A DNA stretch of 64,000 nt from Amycolatopsis xylanica (GCF_900107045.1 NZ_FNON01000001.1:1612001-1676000); one strand, 5' to 3'. Shown: positions 25,034 through 34,450, counted from the stretch's first letter. Notes: generated by a model from the letters alone, not told the origin. Numbers and translations: made by a program.

Positions 25034-26308
25034 ATGGGGTGGAATCTGGGCGGGCTCATCGAGAAGTACAGCGTGCCGGGGGCGCAGGTCGCCGTGCTGG
25101 CCGGCGGGGAGATCGAGGATGAGGCCGCGGGGGTGCTGAGCCTGCGGACGCGGGTCGAGGCCACTACGGACTCGGTGTTCAAGATCGGCTCGATCACCAA
25201 GATCTGGACGGCCACGCTGATCCAGCAGCTCGCCGACGAGGGCCTGCTAGATCTCGATCGGTCCGTTCGCGACTACCTGCCTGCCTTCCGGCCTGGTGAT
25301 CCGGTGTCGCCGACTGTCCGTCAACTGCTCACCCATACCAGCGGGCTTGGCAACCATGTCTTCGATACCGGGCGCAACGATGACGCGATCGAGAAGTTCG
25401 TCGACGTGCTCGGCGAAGCGGAGCCGTTCCTCCCGCCTGGCACTGTCTTCTCCTACTCCAACAGCGGGTACGTGGTGCTCGGGAGGTTGGTGGAAGTGGT
25501 GCGGGGCAAGCCTTTCCGCGAAGTGCTCCGTGAACGGCTCGTGACTCCGCTGGAGCTGCGGACGGTGGCCACCGACACCTACGAGGCGATCCTGCACCGC
25601 GCCGCGGTCGGCCACGTCCAGACCGGCGAGGAGGTCGTGCCGACGAACGAGTGGGCGGTTTCCTACAGCTCCACGCCCAGTGGGTCGCATCTCGCGATCA
25701 GCGCACGTGACCTGCTGGAGTTCGTCCGGCTGCACCTCAGCGATCCCGCGCTGGCGGCGCTGCGCGAGCCCGAGGTCGAGTCCGTTCCGGACTTCGGCGG
25801 CGGCGTGATCGGCTGGGGACTCGGCTGGATGCGCTATCCCGGTGGCGTCGTCGGCCATACCGGGGTTTCCAAGGGGCAGAAGGCATTCCTGCGCGTTGTT
25901 CCGTCGGCGGGCGTGGCGGTGGCCGTGCTGACCAACAGCACGGGTGGCGAGCCGCTGGCCCACGAGATCTTCGGTGGGGTGCTCCGTGACCTCGCCGGTG
26001 TCGACACGGCGCCGCTGCCCGTGCCGCCGCCGGACCCGGCCGCGCTCGATGTGGACCGGATGTGCGGCATCTACCGCTCCACCCGGTATCGCATCACCCT
26101 CAGCAGCGAGCAGGACCGCGCGTTCCTCACCTTTCGCTCACTCACTGGCGCCGAGGAACGTGTCGAGGTCGTCCGGCTCAACGAGCACGCGATCATCACT
26201 ACCCAGCCGACCTCCGGCAGTCACCAGGTCTTTTCGCTGGTCGGCTCCGACGGGCATGGCCGCGCCCGCTTCCTGCACAACGGCGCCGCCGCCTACCGGA
26301 TCGCCTGA
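25034..26308 (+). CDS. Serine beta-lactamase-like hydrolase (class C / esterase fold)
   Basis: The 424-residue protein has the three motifs of the penicillin-binding-protein/class C fold: SITK (about residues 54-57, nucleophile Ser and Lys), YSNSGY (about 141-146) and GHTG (about 278-281). There is no signal peptide, so it is probably cytoplasmic and more likely an esterase or D-aminopeptidase than a beta-lactamase. A TAGCCT hexamer ends 6 nt before the ATG, suggesting leaderless transcription. The following MFS gene lies 19 bp downstream and is likely cotranscribed. Confidence 0.85.
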   Translation: MGWNLGGLIEKYSVPGAQVAVLAGGEIEDEAAGVLSLRTRVEATTDSVFKIGSITKIWTATLIQQLADEGLLDLDRSVRDYLPAFRPGDPVSPTVRQLLTHTSGLGNHVFDTGRNDDAIEKFVDVLGEAEPFLPPGTVFSYSNSGYVVLGRLVEVVRGKPFREVLRERLVTPLELRTVATDTYEAILHRAAVGHVQTGEEVVPTNEWAVSYSSTPSGSHLAISARDLLEFVRLHLSDPALAALREPEVESVPDFGGGVIGWGLGWMRYPGGVVGHTGVSKGQKAFLRVVPSAGVAVAVLTNSTGGEPLAHEIFGGVLRDLAGVDTAPLPVPPPDPAALDVDRMCGIYRSTRYRITLSSEQDRAFLTFRSLTGAEERVEVVRLNEHAIITTQPTSGSHQVFSLVGSDGHGRARFLHNGAAAYRIA

Positions 26309-26327
26309 GAACGAAAGGAGCTACGCC

Positions 26328-27488
26328 ATCACCAGTGCACGTGTCCGCCTCGCGCTCGCCGGCGCCGCGCTCTGCATGCTCGTCATGGGCCTGGTCACCG
26401 CGCTGCTCGGCGCCGCGGCGCCGTTCACGGCCGAGCGGTTCGGTATCGGCGTGGCGGCGTCCGGCCTGCCGGTGAGCGTTTACAGCGCGGGCTCGATGGT
26501 GACCGTGCTCGTGTGCGGAATCGCGGGTAAGCGCGTGCATCCGGTCCACGCGATCACCGGGAGCCTGCTGGCGTTCGCGGTCGGCACCGCGGGCCTCGGC
26601 GTGGCTCCGGTCTGGCCCCTCTTCCTCGCGGCGGCGGGCGTCGCCGGAGCGGGCTTCGGCGGCCTGGTCCTCTTCCTGAACACGGCGTTCTCGTCGGGGT
26701 TCGGCAAGCATGACGTGCTCGTGCTGAATCTGCTCAACGCCGTCTACGGCATCGGCGCGATCCTCGGTCCACTGGCCGCGAGCACCGCGAAGACCAGCGG
26801 CCTCGGCATCGTCTTCGCGGCCGCCGCCGTGGCCTGCGTCCCGGCGCTGGTGGCGCGTGGCTCGGGGCGCCTGATCGAATCCCGGCAGGCCACGGAAAGC
26901 GCGCCGATCCGCACATACCTTCCCGTCATCATCGGCTTCTCGGCGGTTTTCTTCTTCTACGCGGGCATCGAGAGCGCGACGGGCGCCTGGGAATCCACGT
27001 TCCTCGTCGCCGCCGGTCACCCGGAAGCCCAAGCCGCCGCCTACACCGCTCTCTTCTGGGCGGGGCTGGCGATCGGACGCGTCGTCATCCCGCTCGCCGG
27101 GCGCCGCTTGAGTCCCCGGCTGCTCATCACGAGCTGCGTGGCGCTGAGCATGTGCGGACTGGGCGTCACCATGCTGCCGGGGCTGGGCCCGGCCGGTTTC
27201 GCGCTCACGGGCTTCGCGATCGGCCCGATCTTCCCGACCGCCTTCGTCTGGATGGCACAGGCCATGCCCACCTCGCACACCATCAGCTCGATTCTGCTGA
27301 CCGCGGCCATGGCGGGCAACGCGACCTTTCCCGCGCTGGTGGGCTTGGGGGTCAGCGGCCTGTCCCCGCTCGCCATCCCAGTGATGATCATCGTGATCGG
27401 GCTGATCGTGCTCTGCGCGATCCAGCTGACCCAGCGTGTCTCCGGCGCACGACCTCGTCCGGAAGCTAAGACGATGGCCCTCGATTGA
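26328..27488 (+). CDS. MFS transporter with apparent ATC start codon
   Basis: The 386-residue protein has about twelve membrane helices and resembles small drug- or sugar-efflux MFS members (GLVTALLGAAAPFTAERFG, VYGIGAILGPLAAST, GFAIGPIFPTAFVWMA). The strong Shine-Dalgarno AAAGGAG at 26314-26320 is followed by exactly 7 nt and then ATC at 26328, in frame with the protein's first membrane helix. No ATG, GTG or TTG is in frame nearby; the next ATG is inside helix 1. The natural start therefore seems to be ATC or a mutated ATG. The 3' end overlaps the convergent ABC ATPase gene by 23 bp. Confidence 0.8.
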   Translation: MTSARVRLALAGAALCMLVMGLVTALLGAAAPFTAERFGIGVAASGLPVSVYSAGSMVTVLVCGIAGKRVHPVHAITGSLLAFAVGTAGLGVAPVWPLFLAAAGVAGAGFGGLVLFLNTAFSSGFGKHDVLVLNLLNAVYGIGAILGPLAASTAKTSGLGIVFAAAAVACVPALVARGSGRLIESRQATESAPIRTYLPVIIGFSAVFFFYAGIESATGAWESTFLVAAGHPEAQAAAYTALFWAGLAIGRVVIPLAGRRLSPRLLITSCVALSMCGLGVTMLPGLGPAGFALTGFAIGPIFPTAFVWMAQAMPTSHTISSILLTAAMAGNATFPALVGLGVSGLSPLAIPVMIIVIGLIVLCAIQLTQRVSGARPRPEAKTMALD

Positions 27489-28260
27489 GAGCGCGGCTGG
27501 GGGCGACGACGAGCTCGCCGCCGCTGGTCGTGAGGATCTCCGCGTCGGCCGCGTAATGCTCGCGGACGGCGGGCGCGGTCAGCACCGCCGACGGGGTTCC
27601 CGATGCCACCACCGAACCGCCGTTCAGCAGCAGCAACCGGTCCGCGTACTGCGCGGCGAAGGTCAGGTCGTGCACCGTGGCGATGACCGTGGTGCCGTCT
27701 TCGGCGCGCAGCCGGTCGACGAGTTCGAGCAGCGCCTGGGCGTGCCCGATGTCGAGGCCGGTCGTCGGCTCGTCGAGCAGCAGGACGCGGGGCTGCTGGG
27801 CCAGCACCCTGGCCAGTACCGCCCGTTGCCGTTCGCCGCCGGACAGGGCGTGCAACGGGCGCGCGGCCAATGCGCCGAGGTCAAGCCGTTCGAGCGCCTC
27901 GGACACCAGCTGGAGGTCACGACGGCCTTCCCTGGCAAGGAATCCGAGGTGTGGCGTCCGTCCTAAGAGGACGTAATCGGTGACCGAAAGCCCATCGGGC
28001 AGTTGGGGTGTCTGCGGGGCGTAGCCGATCAGCCGGGCGCGCTCGCGCGCGGGCAACGCGCGCAGCGGGCGAGCGCCCGCGCGGATCTCCCCCACGTGCG
28101 GGAGCAGCCCGGCGACCGCCTTGAGCAGCGTCGACTTGCCCGCCCCGTTGGGACCGATGATGGTCAGCCAGCCGCCGTCCGGGACCTCGCCGTCGACGCC
28201 GCGGACCACGAGCTTGCCCGCGTAACCCGCGCCGACGCCGCGCAGCAGCAGGCCGGTCAT
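27466..28260 (-). CDS. btuD: Cobalamin-type ABC importer, ATP-binding protein (BtuD-like)
   Basis: The 264-residue ATPase has Walker A GPNGAGKS (about 36-43), the FecE/BtuD-like YAPQTPQLPDGLSVTDYVLL, signature LSGGERQRAVLARVL, Walker B VLLLDEPTTGLD and a switch His in TVHDLTF. It powers the permease encoded upstream, with which it overlaps by 4 bp (ATGA). Siderophore and B12 ATPases look alike; the riboswitch ahead of the operon favours cobalamin or a corrinoid precursor. Confidence 0.9.
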   Translation of the reverse strand: MTGLLLRGVGAGYAGKLVVRGVDGEVPDGGWLTIIGPNGAGKSTLLKAVAGLLPHVGEIRAGARPLRALPARERARLIGYAPQTPQLPDGLSVTDYVLLGRTPHLGFLAREGRRDLQLVSEALERLDLGALAARPLHALSGGERQRAVLARVLAQQPRVLLLDEPTTGLDIGHAQALLELVDRLRAEDGTTVIATVHDLTFAAQYADRLLLLNGGSVVASGTPSAVLTAPAVREHYAADAEILTTSGGELVVAPSRALNRGPSS

Positions 28261-29294
28261 CGCAGTTTCCCGCGGTTGCGGCGCAGCACCAGCACGAAGA
28301 ACGGCGCGCCGGTGAACGCGGTGATCACGCCCAGTGGCAGTTCGGCCGGCGCGATCACCGTGCGGCCGATCTCGTCGGCGATCACCAGGAAGATCCCGCC
28401 GCCGATCAGCGACAGCGGCACGATCACCCGGTAACTCGCGCCCGCCAGCAGCCGCACCAGATGCGGCACGACGATGCCGACGAACCCGATCAGCCCGCTG
28501 ACCGACACGGCGGCGGCCGTCGCCAGCGAGGCCGCCCCGAGCACCGCCAGCCGCACCCTGCCGGGGCGCACGCCCAGCGAAACGGCCTCGTCGTCGCCCA
28601 GCGCGAGCACGTCCAGCAGCCGGGAGCACAGGCACAGCACGATCACCGACGGCACCAGGTACGGAAGCGTGATGAGCACGTCCTGCCAGCCGGACGTGTT
28701 CAGCCCGCCCAGCATCCAGGTGTAGACCTGCTTGATCGTGTTCGTGTCGAGCTGCTGGACGAAGGTCTGCACCGCCGTCAGGAACGCCGCGACGGCGACC
28801 CCGGCCAGCAGCAGGATCGCCGTGCCCGGACCGCTCGCCGACCGGCCGAGCAGCCAGGTCAGGCCGACGCCCGCGAGCGCGCCCACGAAGGCGGCCAAGG
28901 GAATCGGGCCGACGATCCACGTCCGGGCCTCCGGCGCGAACACCACGGCGACGGTCGCGCCCAGCCCCGCACCCGCCGCCGCGCCCAGCAGGTACGGGTC
29001 GGCCAGCGGATTGCGGAACACGCCCTGGTAGGCGGCCCCGGCGACGGCGAGCGCCGAGCCGACCAGCCCGGCCAGCACGACCCGGGGCACGCGGAGCTGC
29101 CACAGGATGTCGGCCTCACGCTGATCCAGCGGCGACGTCGTCCCGCTCACCTGGGCCCACAACTCGGCCAGCACCCGGTGCCAGCCGAGGTCTGCCGCGC
29201 CGACGCAGATCGCCGCGACGAGCACGACGACCAGCGCCAGTACCGCGACGACCAGCCGCGGCGCGGTCAGCCGGGTGAGCCGCTCAGCGGGCAC
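28257..29294 (-). CDS. btuC: Cobalamin-type ABC importer, FecCD/BtuC permease
   Basis: The 345-residue protein is a FecCD-family permease with about ten membrane helices. Conserved segments include LRVPRVVLAGLVGSALAVAG, AYQGVFRNPLADPYLLGAAA and the late SGLIGFVGIVVPHLVRLLAG. It forms the membrane channel of the importer. Its start overlaps the end of the substrate-binding protein gene by 11 bp, so the three genes are translated from one mRNA. Confidence 0.92.
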   Translation of the reverse strand: MPAERLTRLTAPRLVVAVLALVVVLVAAICVGAADLGWHRVLAELWAQVSGTTSPLDQREADILWQLRVPRVVLAGLVGSALAVAGAAYQGVFRNPLADPYLLGAAAGAGLGATVAVVFAPEARTWIVGPIPLAAFVGALAGVGLTWLLGRSASGPGTAILLLAGVAVAAFLTAVQTFVQQLDTNTIKQVYTWMLGGLNTSGWQDVLITLPYLVPSVIVLCLCSRLLDVLALGDDEAVSLGVRPGRVRLAVLGAASLATAAAVSVSGLIGFVGIVVPHLVRLLAGASYRVIVPLSLIGGGIFLVIADEIGRTVIAPAELPLGVITAFTGAPFFVLVLRRNRGKLR

Positions 29295-30171
29295 CCGGCG
29301 CCGCCTTGGTGACCGCCGCGGCCACCGCCTTGGCGAAGTCGAGCAGACGGGGACCCCACCGCGAGGCGATGTCGTCGTCGAGCGCCACGACGTTGCCGTT
29401 CTTGACCGCGCTGATCGCCGCCCAGCCAGGGCGTGCGGCCACGGCGGCCGCGTCCTGCTTACAGCACTTGGTGTCGGCCAGGAAGATCAGCTTCGGGTCC
29501 GCCTTCACCAGCGACTCGGCCGACAGCTGCGGATACCCGCCGCTGGCAGGCGCGCTGTCGGCGACGTTGGCCAGCCCGAACAGGCCGTACACCTGCCCGA
29601 CGAACGTGTGCGAGTTCGCGCTGTAGTAGTCCTGGCTCAGCTCGTGGTAGTAGCTCAGCGGGGCGGCGGGCTTCGGCGTCGCCGCGACCAGCGCCGTCAG
29701 CTCGTTCTTGATCCCCGTCACCAGCCGGTCCGCGTCGGGGGCGTGGCCGGTCTCCTTGCCCAGCGTCGTCATCTGGCCGTACGCCTCGTCCAGCGTGCTC
29801 GCCGACGGCAGCACCAGCGCCTTGATCCCGAGCTTCCCGAGCGCGCCGACCAGGCCGCCGGTGTCGGCGGACGCGACCACCAGATCGGGCTTGTACGCGG
29901 CGATCGCCTCCGCGCTCGGGGTGAGCCCGGACAGCGCGGTACGCGGCGCGTTCGCCGGGAAGTCGGACTGGTCGTCGACGGCGACCACCTGCGCGCCCGC
30001 GCCGATCGCGAACAACGTCTCGGTGGTCGCCGGGCTCAGCGACACGATGCGCTGCGGCGTGCCCGGCGCCGAAGACGAAACAGGGGCGGGTGCGGGGTCC
30101 CGGCCGGCACAGCCGACCAGTGTGAACAACGACAGCAGGACTGCCGGCAAGGCGAGCCGGGCGCGGATCAT
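29284..30171 (-). CDS. btuF: Cobalamin-type ABC importer, substrate-binding lipoprotein (BtuF-like)
   Basis: The 295-residue lipoprotein has a signal peptide with lipobox LVGC (Cys about residue 21) and a two-lobed periplasmic-binding fold joined by a long helix. It carries QRIVSLSPATTETLFAIGAG at the start of lobe 1, as in BtuF and iron-chelate binders. The extracellular anchor position suits a Gram-positive importer. A cobalamin riboswitch occupies its 5' leader, so the operon should be switched off when cobalamin is ample. Confidence 0.9.
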   Translation of the reverse strand: MIRARLALPAVLLSLFTLVGCAGRDPAPAPVSSSAPGTPQRIVSLSPATTETLFAIGAGAQVVAVDDQSDFPANAPRTALSGLTPSAEAIAAYKPDLVVASADTGGLVGALGKLGIKALVLPSASTLDEAYGQMTTLGKETGHAPDADRLVTGIKNELTALVAATPKPAAPLSYYHELSQDYYSANSHTFVGQVYGLFGLANVADSAPASGGYPQLSAESLVKADPKLIFLADTKCCKQDAAAVAARPGWAAISAVKNGNVVALDDDIASRWGPRLLDFAKAVAAAVTKAAPGAR

Positions 30172-30179
30172 CGGTAACC

Positions 30180-30362
30180 CCAGGTCTTCTCACCCGGCAC
30201 ACGAGGACAGCGCCCCCGGCCGCGCGGGTCGCCGCGACCTCTGTACCGGAGGCGGATGGCGTCGACGTGGCGGTGAGATCTGGCTCGGCCGGGAGGCCTC
30301 ACAGTTACGGCATAGCGCCGGATTCACACCGGACTTCACGACCGCACACGTCGAGCGGACGG
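30180..30362 (-). ncRNA. Cobalamin (B12) riboswitch
   Basis: On the minus strand the leader reads GAAGTCCGGTGTGAATCCGG, then GCGCTATGCCGTAACTGTGAG, the classical 5' half of the cobalamin aptamer. The 3' side has GCCGGGTGAGAAGACCTGG, matching the conserved ending, within 10 nt of the btuF-like start. The whole element fills the space between btuF and the MarR gene. The fit is by conserved segments, not by a covariance model. Confidence 0.88.
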
Positions 30363-30382
30363 TACCACGCCGAATCGGACGG

Positions 30383-30802
30383 CTAGAGCGACTCCGTCAT
30401 CAGCTGGAGGAGATCGCGCAGGGTGCGGCGCTGGGGTTCGGTGAGCGCGACGAGCGGATCGCTCGCGAACCGGAGGTCACCACGCAGCTCCGCGGCGACC
30501 GACTTGCCCGCGTCGGTCGCGGCGATGAGCTTGACGCGCCGGTCGTCGGGGTCGGCCCGCCGCTCGACGAGGCCGCGTGCCTGAAGCCGGTCGACGATGC
30601 CCGTCATATTGGACGGTTCGGCACCGACGCGTTCCGCGACGCGGCGCATCGGCAGCGCCTCGTCGAGCGCGAGCAGCGCCTTGGCCTGCTGCGGTGTGAG
30701 GCCCTGCCGCGCGGCCGCCGTCTCGTACTCGCCGATGTAGCTGGTCGTGATGCGCCCGAGCAGCGCCACCACCTCGGCGGAGAGCGGGTCCTTGATCGTC
30801 AT
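30383..30802 (-). CDS. MarR-family transcriptional regulator
   Basis: The 139-residue protein shows the MarR winged HTH: GLTPQQAKALLAL (helix 3), MRRVAERVGAEPSNMTGIVD (recognition region) and a wing with RRADPDDRRVKLIAATDAG. It diverges from an aldo/keto reductase 104 bp away, the usual setting of MarR repressors answering aldehydes or phenolic compounds. The ATG at 30802 lacks a Shine-Dalgarno; an in-frame TTG 9 nt upstream is less likely. It is about the usual family length. Confidence 0.9.
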   Translation of the reverse strand: MTIKDPLSAEVVALLGRITTSYIGEYETAAARQGLTPQQAKALLALDEALPMRRVAERVGAEPSNMTGIVDRLQARGLVERRADPDDRRVKLIAATDAGKSVAAELRGDLRFASDPLVALTEPQRRTLRDLLQLMTESL

Positions 30803-30809
30803 GGTGACC

Positions 30810-30861
30810 AACTATACGTGACGTTTGTAACTATAACCATCATTGCCAATAATAGTTATTG
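30810..30861. promoter_or_regulatory. Divergent AT-rich operator region, MarR / aldo-keto reductase
   Basis: Two direct AACTATA repeats (30810-30816, 30829-30835) and a palindrome CAATAA-TAG-TTATTG (30847-30861) stand out in GC-rich surroundings. They are plausible MarR-binding sites. Confidence 0.5.
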
Positions 30862-30906
30862 AGCATAAGCTTCTCTCAGGCACCACGACAGACAAGGAGT
30901 TTCGAC

Positions 30907-31890
30907 ATGAAGCAGCGCACGCTCGGCACCAACGGTCCCTCGGTCTCGGCTCTGGGGCTAGGCCTCATGGGCATGTCCGAGTTCTACGGAGCCACGGACG
31001 ACGAGCAGTCCATCGCGACCATCCACCACGCTCTCGACCTCGGCGTGAACCTCCTCGACACCGCGGACGTCTACGGCAACGGCCACAACGAACAGCTGCT
31101 CGGCCGCGCGCTGGCCGGACGACGCCGTGACGAGGCCGTCGTGGCCACCAAGTTCGGTTCCCGGCCGCAGGGCGCCTCCGCGATCGTGGACTCGTCGCCG
31201 GAGTACGCCCGCGAGGCGCTCGACGCGTCACTGGCCAGGCTCGGCCTCGACCACGTCGACGTGTACTACCTGCACCGGCGTGACCCCCAGGTGCCGATCG
31301 AGGACACCGTCGGCGCGCTCGCCGAACTGGTCGCGCAGGGCAAGATCCGGCACATCGGGCTGTCAGAGGTCAGCGCGGCCACACTGCGCCGCGCCAACGC
31401 CGTGCACCCGATCGCCGCGGTCCAGAGCGAATATTCGCTGTGGGAGCGCGGACTCGAGGCCGAGGTGCTGCCCGCCGCCCGCGAACTCGGCGTCGCCGTC
31501 GTGCCGTACTCGCCGGTCGGCCGCGGCTTCCTGACCGGCACCGTGACGAACCTCGACTCGCTCGCCGCCGACGACTACCGCCGCTTCGACCCGCGTTTCC
31601 AGGGCGAGAACCTGACGCGCAACCTCGCGCTGGCCGACCGGGTGAAGACGCTGGCCGAGCAGGCGGGCCTCACCGCGACGCAGCTCGCGCTCGCGTGGCT
31701 GCTGCACCAGGGCCCGGACGTGGTCCCCATCCCCGGCACCAAGCGCATCAGCTACCTCGAGCAGAACGCCGCCGCGGCCGACGTGGAACTCGACGCCGCC
31801 ACCCTGGCCGCGCTCGACGCCGCGGTCCCGCGTGGCGCGGCGGCCGGTGAGCGCTACCCCGAGCAGCTGATGGGCAGCCTCGACGGCTGA
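30907..31890 (+). CDS. Aldo/keto reductase
   Basis: The 327-residue TIM-barrel NADPH enzyme has [12 protein letters not shown] near the start and the catalytic Asp/Tyr region [15 protein letters not shown] (about 47-61). The Lys lies in ATKFG and the His in YYLHRRDPQ. Members of this branch (YajO/AKR13-like) reduce aldehydes and ketones. AAGGAG sits 7 nt before the ATG at 30907. Regulation by the divergent MarR protein is likely. Confidence 0.92.
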   Translation: MKQRTLGTNGPSVSALGLGLMGMSEFYGATDDEQSIATIHHALDLGVNLLDTADVYGNGHNEQLLGRALAGRRRDEAVVATKFGSRPQGASAIVDSSPEYAREALDASLARLGLDHVDVYYLHRRDPQVPIEDTVGALAELVAQGKIRHIGLSEVSAATLRRANAVHPIAAVQSEYSLWERGLEAEVLPAARELGVAVVPYSPVGRGFLTGTVTNLDSLAADDYRRFDPRFQGENLTRNLALADRVKTLAEQAGLTATQLALAWLLHQGPDVVPIPGTKRISYLEQNAAAADVELDAATLAALDAAVPRGAAAGERYPEQLMGSLDG

Positions 31891-31919
31891 GCCTGTCCCG
31901 GCAGGCTAGTTTTGCCCTC

Positions 31920-32360
31920 GTGACTCTCCTCGATGACGTGGCCGAACGCGACGGCTGGCGCTGCTGGGTGTGCGACGAGCCGGTCGACCCCGACATGTCG
32001 GTGAACGACCCGCGCGGGCCCAGCGTCGACAGCCGGACCGCCGACCGGAAGGCCAAGCTCGCCGAGCGGCTCGCGCACCGCGGCTGCAACACCCGCAAGG
32101 GCGCGGTCAAGGTCGTCATCGCCTGGCCGGACCGCCTGCACGTGGCCGAGCCCGCGCCGCTGATCACCGTCGCCGGGCGGCTGGAACGCAAGGGCGGCCG
32201 CGAAATGGTCGCCCGCTGTCCGACCAAAGTGGACGCTCAGGACGCGGCGGACTGGCTCGTGGACCGGTTCTCCCGGCTGGTGCCGGGGCTGCCGGTGACC
32301 GCCACCGTCGAACCGGGCGGCGGCCAGTTCCTCGTCATCCTCAACGCGGGCCGCCGCTGA
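31920..32360 (+). CDS. Degenerate HNH-like protein, unknown function
   Basis: The 146-residue product begins VTLLDDVAERDGWRCWVCDE, carrying a CxxC, and later has AHRGCNTRKG, which resembles the last part of an HNH motif (H-x-x-C-N-x-x-K-G). The central DHI-type histidine is not visible, so nuclease activity is doubtful. A second, mixed alpha/beta half (about 80-146) matches nothing I know. The start is GTG at 31920 without a Shine-Dalgarno; a TAGTTT hexamer 7 nt upstream suggests a leaderless transcript. Confidence 0.65.
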   Translation: MTLLDDVAERDGWRCWVCDEPVDPDMSVNDPRGPSVDSRTADRKAKLAERLAHRGCNTRKGAVKVVIAWPDRLHVAEPAPLITVAGRLERKGGREMVARCPTKVDAQDAADWLVDRFSRLVPGLPVTATVEPGGGQFLVILNAGRR

Positions 32361-32441
32361 CCCCGGGGTCAACCTCAGCAGCAGGCCGGGGCACTCCCCC
32401 GGTATGACGCACCGGCCCGTCCGGATCGCTAGGCTCGGCCG

Positions 32442-33602
32442 ATGGAAGGCGTACGCACGCTCGTCACGCGCCCGGTTGCGAAGTGGGCCGTCGACACCGG
32501 GGTCGCCGTCCTCCTGTTCTTGATGATGAGCCTCGTCGCGGGCGGGTTCCATGAGCAGCAGTGGCGCTGGTTCGACGGTTGGGCCTACCTGCTCACCGCG
32601 GCGATCTGCCTGCCGCTGGCCGCGCGCCGCCGGGCGCCACTGCTCGTGCTGGTGCTGATTTCGGCCGCCTATCTCGTTTATCTCGACGGCGGGTACCTGC
32701 CTGGGCTGCATTTGTGGGGCCCGGTGCTGGCGCTGTACAGCGTCGCGGCCATGAAACCACCGCGCATCAGCCTCGCCGCCGTCGCGGTGGCGGGGCCGGT
32801 GCTGTACGCGGGCGCCGCCACGCTGCGGATCCCGCCGGTGGGCGCGACCGTGCAGACCGTCGTCATTTGCGGAGTCGCCGTCGTGCTCGGCGGTTTGTCG
32901 CGGCAGCTGGCGCAGCGCAACCGCCAGCTCGCAGAAGCTACCGAGGAACTCAGGCGCGAGCATGAACAGCAGCTCGAACGCGCGATGGTGTCCGAACGGC
33001 TGCGTATCGCGCGGGAACTGCACGACGTCATCGCGCACCACATGTCCGTGATCTCGATGCAGGCGGGGCTGGCCGCGTACGTGTTCGACAGCGATCCGGC
33101 GACGGCGCGCACGGCGGTGGACACCGTCGGCGACATCAGCCGCGAGAGCCTCGACGACATGCGCCGCGTGCTCGATCTGCTGCGCCTGCCCGAAAACTCC
33201 GGCGAGGTGGAGTTCACCTCGGCGCCCGGGCTGAAGGAACTGCCCGAACTGGCCGAGCGCGTCCGCGGGCTCGGCGTCACCGTCGACCTCACGCTGACCG
33301 GCCCGTTCGACGACCTGCCCTCGGGGTTGCAGCTCACGGTGTACCGCGTGGTGCAGGAGGCGATGACCAACGTGCTGAAGCACGCCGGGGCGGTCCGCGC
33401 GACGGTGACCGTGCGCCGGGAGCCAGACCGGATCGTCGCCAAGGTGGCGAACGGCGCGCCCGCGGTCGCCGCGACCGGCGCCGGCCACGGCTACGGTTTA
33501 CTGGGCATGCGGGAGCGGGCCAGGCTCTACGGCGGGCGGTTGACCGCGGGGGCGTGCCCGGACGGGGGCTTCACCGTCGAACTGGTGCTGCCCACGATGT
33601 GA
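32442..33602 (+). CDS. Sensor histidine kinase, NarL/DesK type
   Basis: The 386-residue kinase has five or six membrane helices (about 15-150) and a short coiled coil. A HisKA_3 dimerisation domain carries the phosphorylated His in IARELHDVIAHHMSVIS (about 188-204). The HATPase domain has the N box YRVVQEAMTNVLKHAG and the G box GHGYGLLGMRERARLYGG. It phosphorylates the response regulator encoded 24 bp downstream. The stimulus is unknown. The TAGGCT hexamer 6 nt before the ATG indicates a leaderless start. Confidence 0.92.
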   Translation: MEGVRTLVTRPVAKWAVDTGVAVLLFLMMSLVAGGFHEQQWRWFDGWAYLLTAAICLPLAARRRAPLLVLVLISAAYLVYLDGGYLPGLHLWGPVLALYSVAAMKPPRISLAAVAVAGPVLYAGAATLRIPPVGATVQTVVICGVAVVLGGLSRQLAQRNRQLAEATEELRREHEQQLERAMVSERLRIARELHDVIAHHMSVISMQAGLAAYVFDSDPATARTAVDTVGDISRESLDDMRRVLDLLRLPENSGEVEFTSAPGLKELPELAERVRGLGVTVDLTLTGPFDDLPSGLQLTVYRVVQEAMTNVLKHAGAVRATVTVRREPDRIVAKVANGAPAVAATGAGHGYGLLGMRERARLYGGRLTAGACPDGGFTVELVLPTM

Positions 33603-33626
33603 AGGTTGTGCAGGGGGAAGCGGGTC

Positions 33627-34301
33627 ATGACCACTGTTCTCGTCGTTGACGACCAGCCACTGGTGCGCGCGGGGCTGACCGCGCTGCTCACGGCCAGCCC
33701 CGACTGCGAGGTCGTCGGCGAAGCAGGCGACGGCGCCGAAGCCGTCGACCGCGCGCGTGAGATCCGGCCGGAGGTGATCCTGATGGACATCCGGATGCCC
33801 GGCGTCGACGGGGTCACCGCGACCCGCCGCATCCTCGGCGCCGGGCTCGACCCGGAGCCGAAGATCCTCATGCTGACCACCTTCGACCTCGACGAGTACG
33901 TCTACGAAGGCCTGCAGGCGGGCGCGTCGGGTTTCCTGCTGAAGGAAGCTCAGCCCGCCAGCCTGCTCGCGGCGATCCAAGCCGTCGCGGCGGGCGACAA
34001 GCTGTTCGCGCCGACGGTGACGCGCAGGCTCATCGACGCGTTCGTCGACCGCTACCGGCCGCCGGTCGCGCCCACGGCCCACGAGGAGCGGCTCGAGCCG
34101 CTGACCACGCGCGAGCGCGAGGTGCTCAGCCTGGTCGCCACCGGCATCACCAACGGCGACATCGCCCGCAACCTGCGGATCACCGAAGGCACGGTCAAAA
34201 CGCATTTGTCCCGCGTGATGACGAAACTCGCGCTCAACAGCCGCGCACAGGCGGTCGTGCTCGCCTACGAAACGGGTCTGGTGGGCCTGCCCCAGCCGTG
34301 A
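33627..34301 (+). CDS. NarL/FixJ-family response regulator
   Basis: The 224-residue regulator has a receiver domain (acidic DD at 8-9, phospho-Asp in VILMDIRMPGVDG about residue 54, Lys in FLLKEA) and a LuxR-type HTH (LTTREREVLSLVATGITNGD, then GTVKTHLSRVMTKL). It pairs with the preceding kinase. The ATG at 33627 is chosen because it begins the first receiver strand; a GGGGGAAG run precedes it. The target genes are unknown, possibly the following lipoprotein. Confidence 0.93.
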   Translation: MTTVLVVDDQPLVRAGLTALLTASPDCEVVGEAGDGAEAVDRAREIRPEVILMDIRMPGVDGVTATRRILGAGLDPEPKILMLTTFDLDEYVYEGLQAGASGFLLKEAQPASLLAAIQAVAAGDKLFAPTVTRRLIDAFVDRYRPPVAPTAHEERLEPLTTREREVLSLVATGITNGDIARNLRITEGTVKTHLSRVMTKLALNSRAQAVVLAYETGLVGLPQP

Positions 34302-34450
34302 CCAAGATCTACTCCTGTGGTTGACCCCGCGCGCCGCACTACCCACAGCGGGGTACCCGAGATCTGTTTTCCAGCTGACGACCGGCGCTGTTCCTCTCGA
34401 TAGTTTTCCTTTGCCCAGCACCGGGAAACGAGTCGGAACGGAGACCAGTC

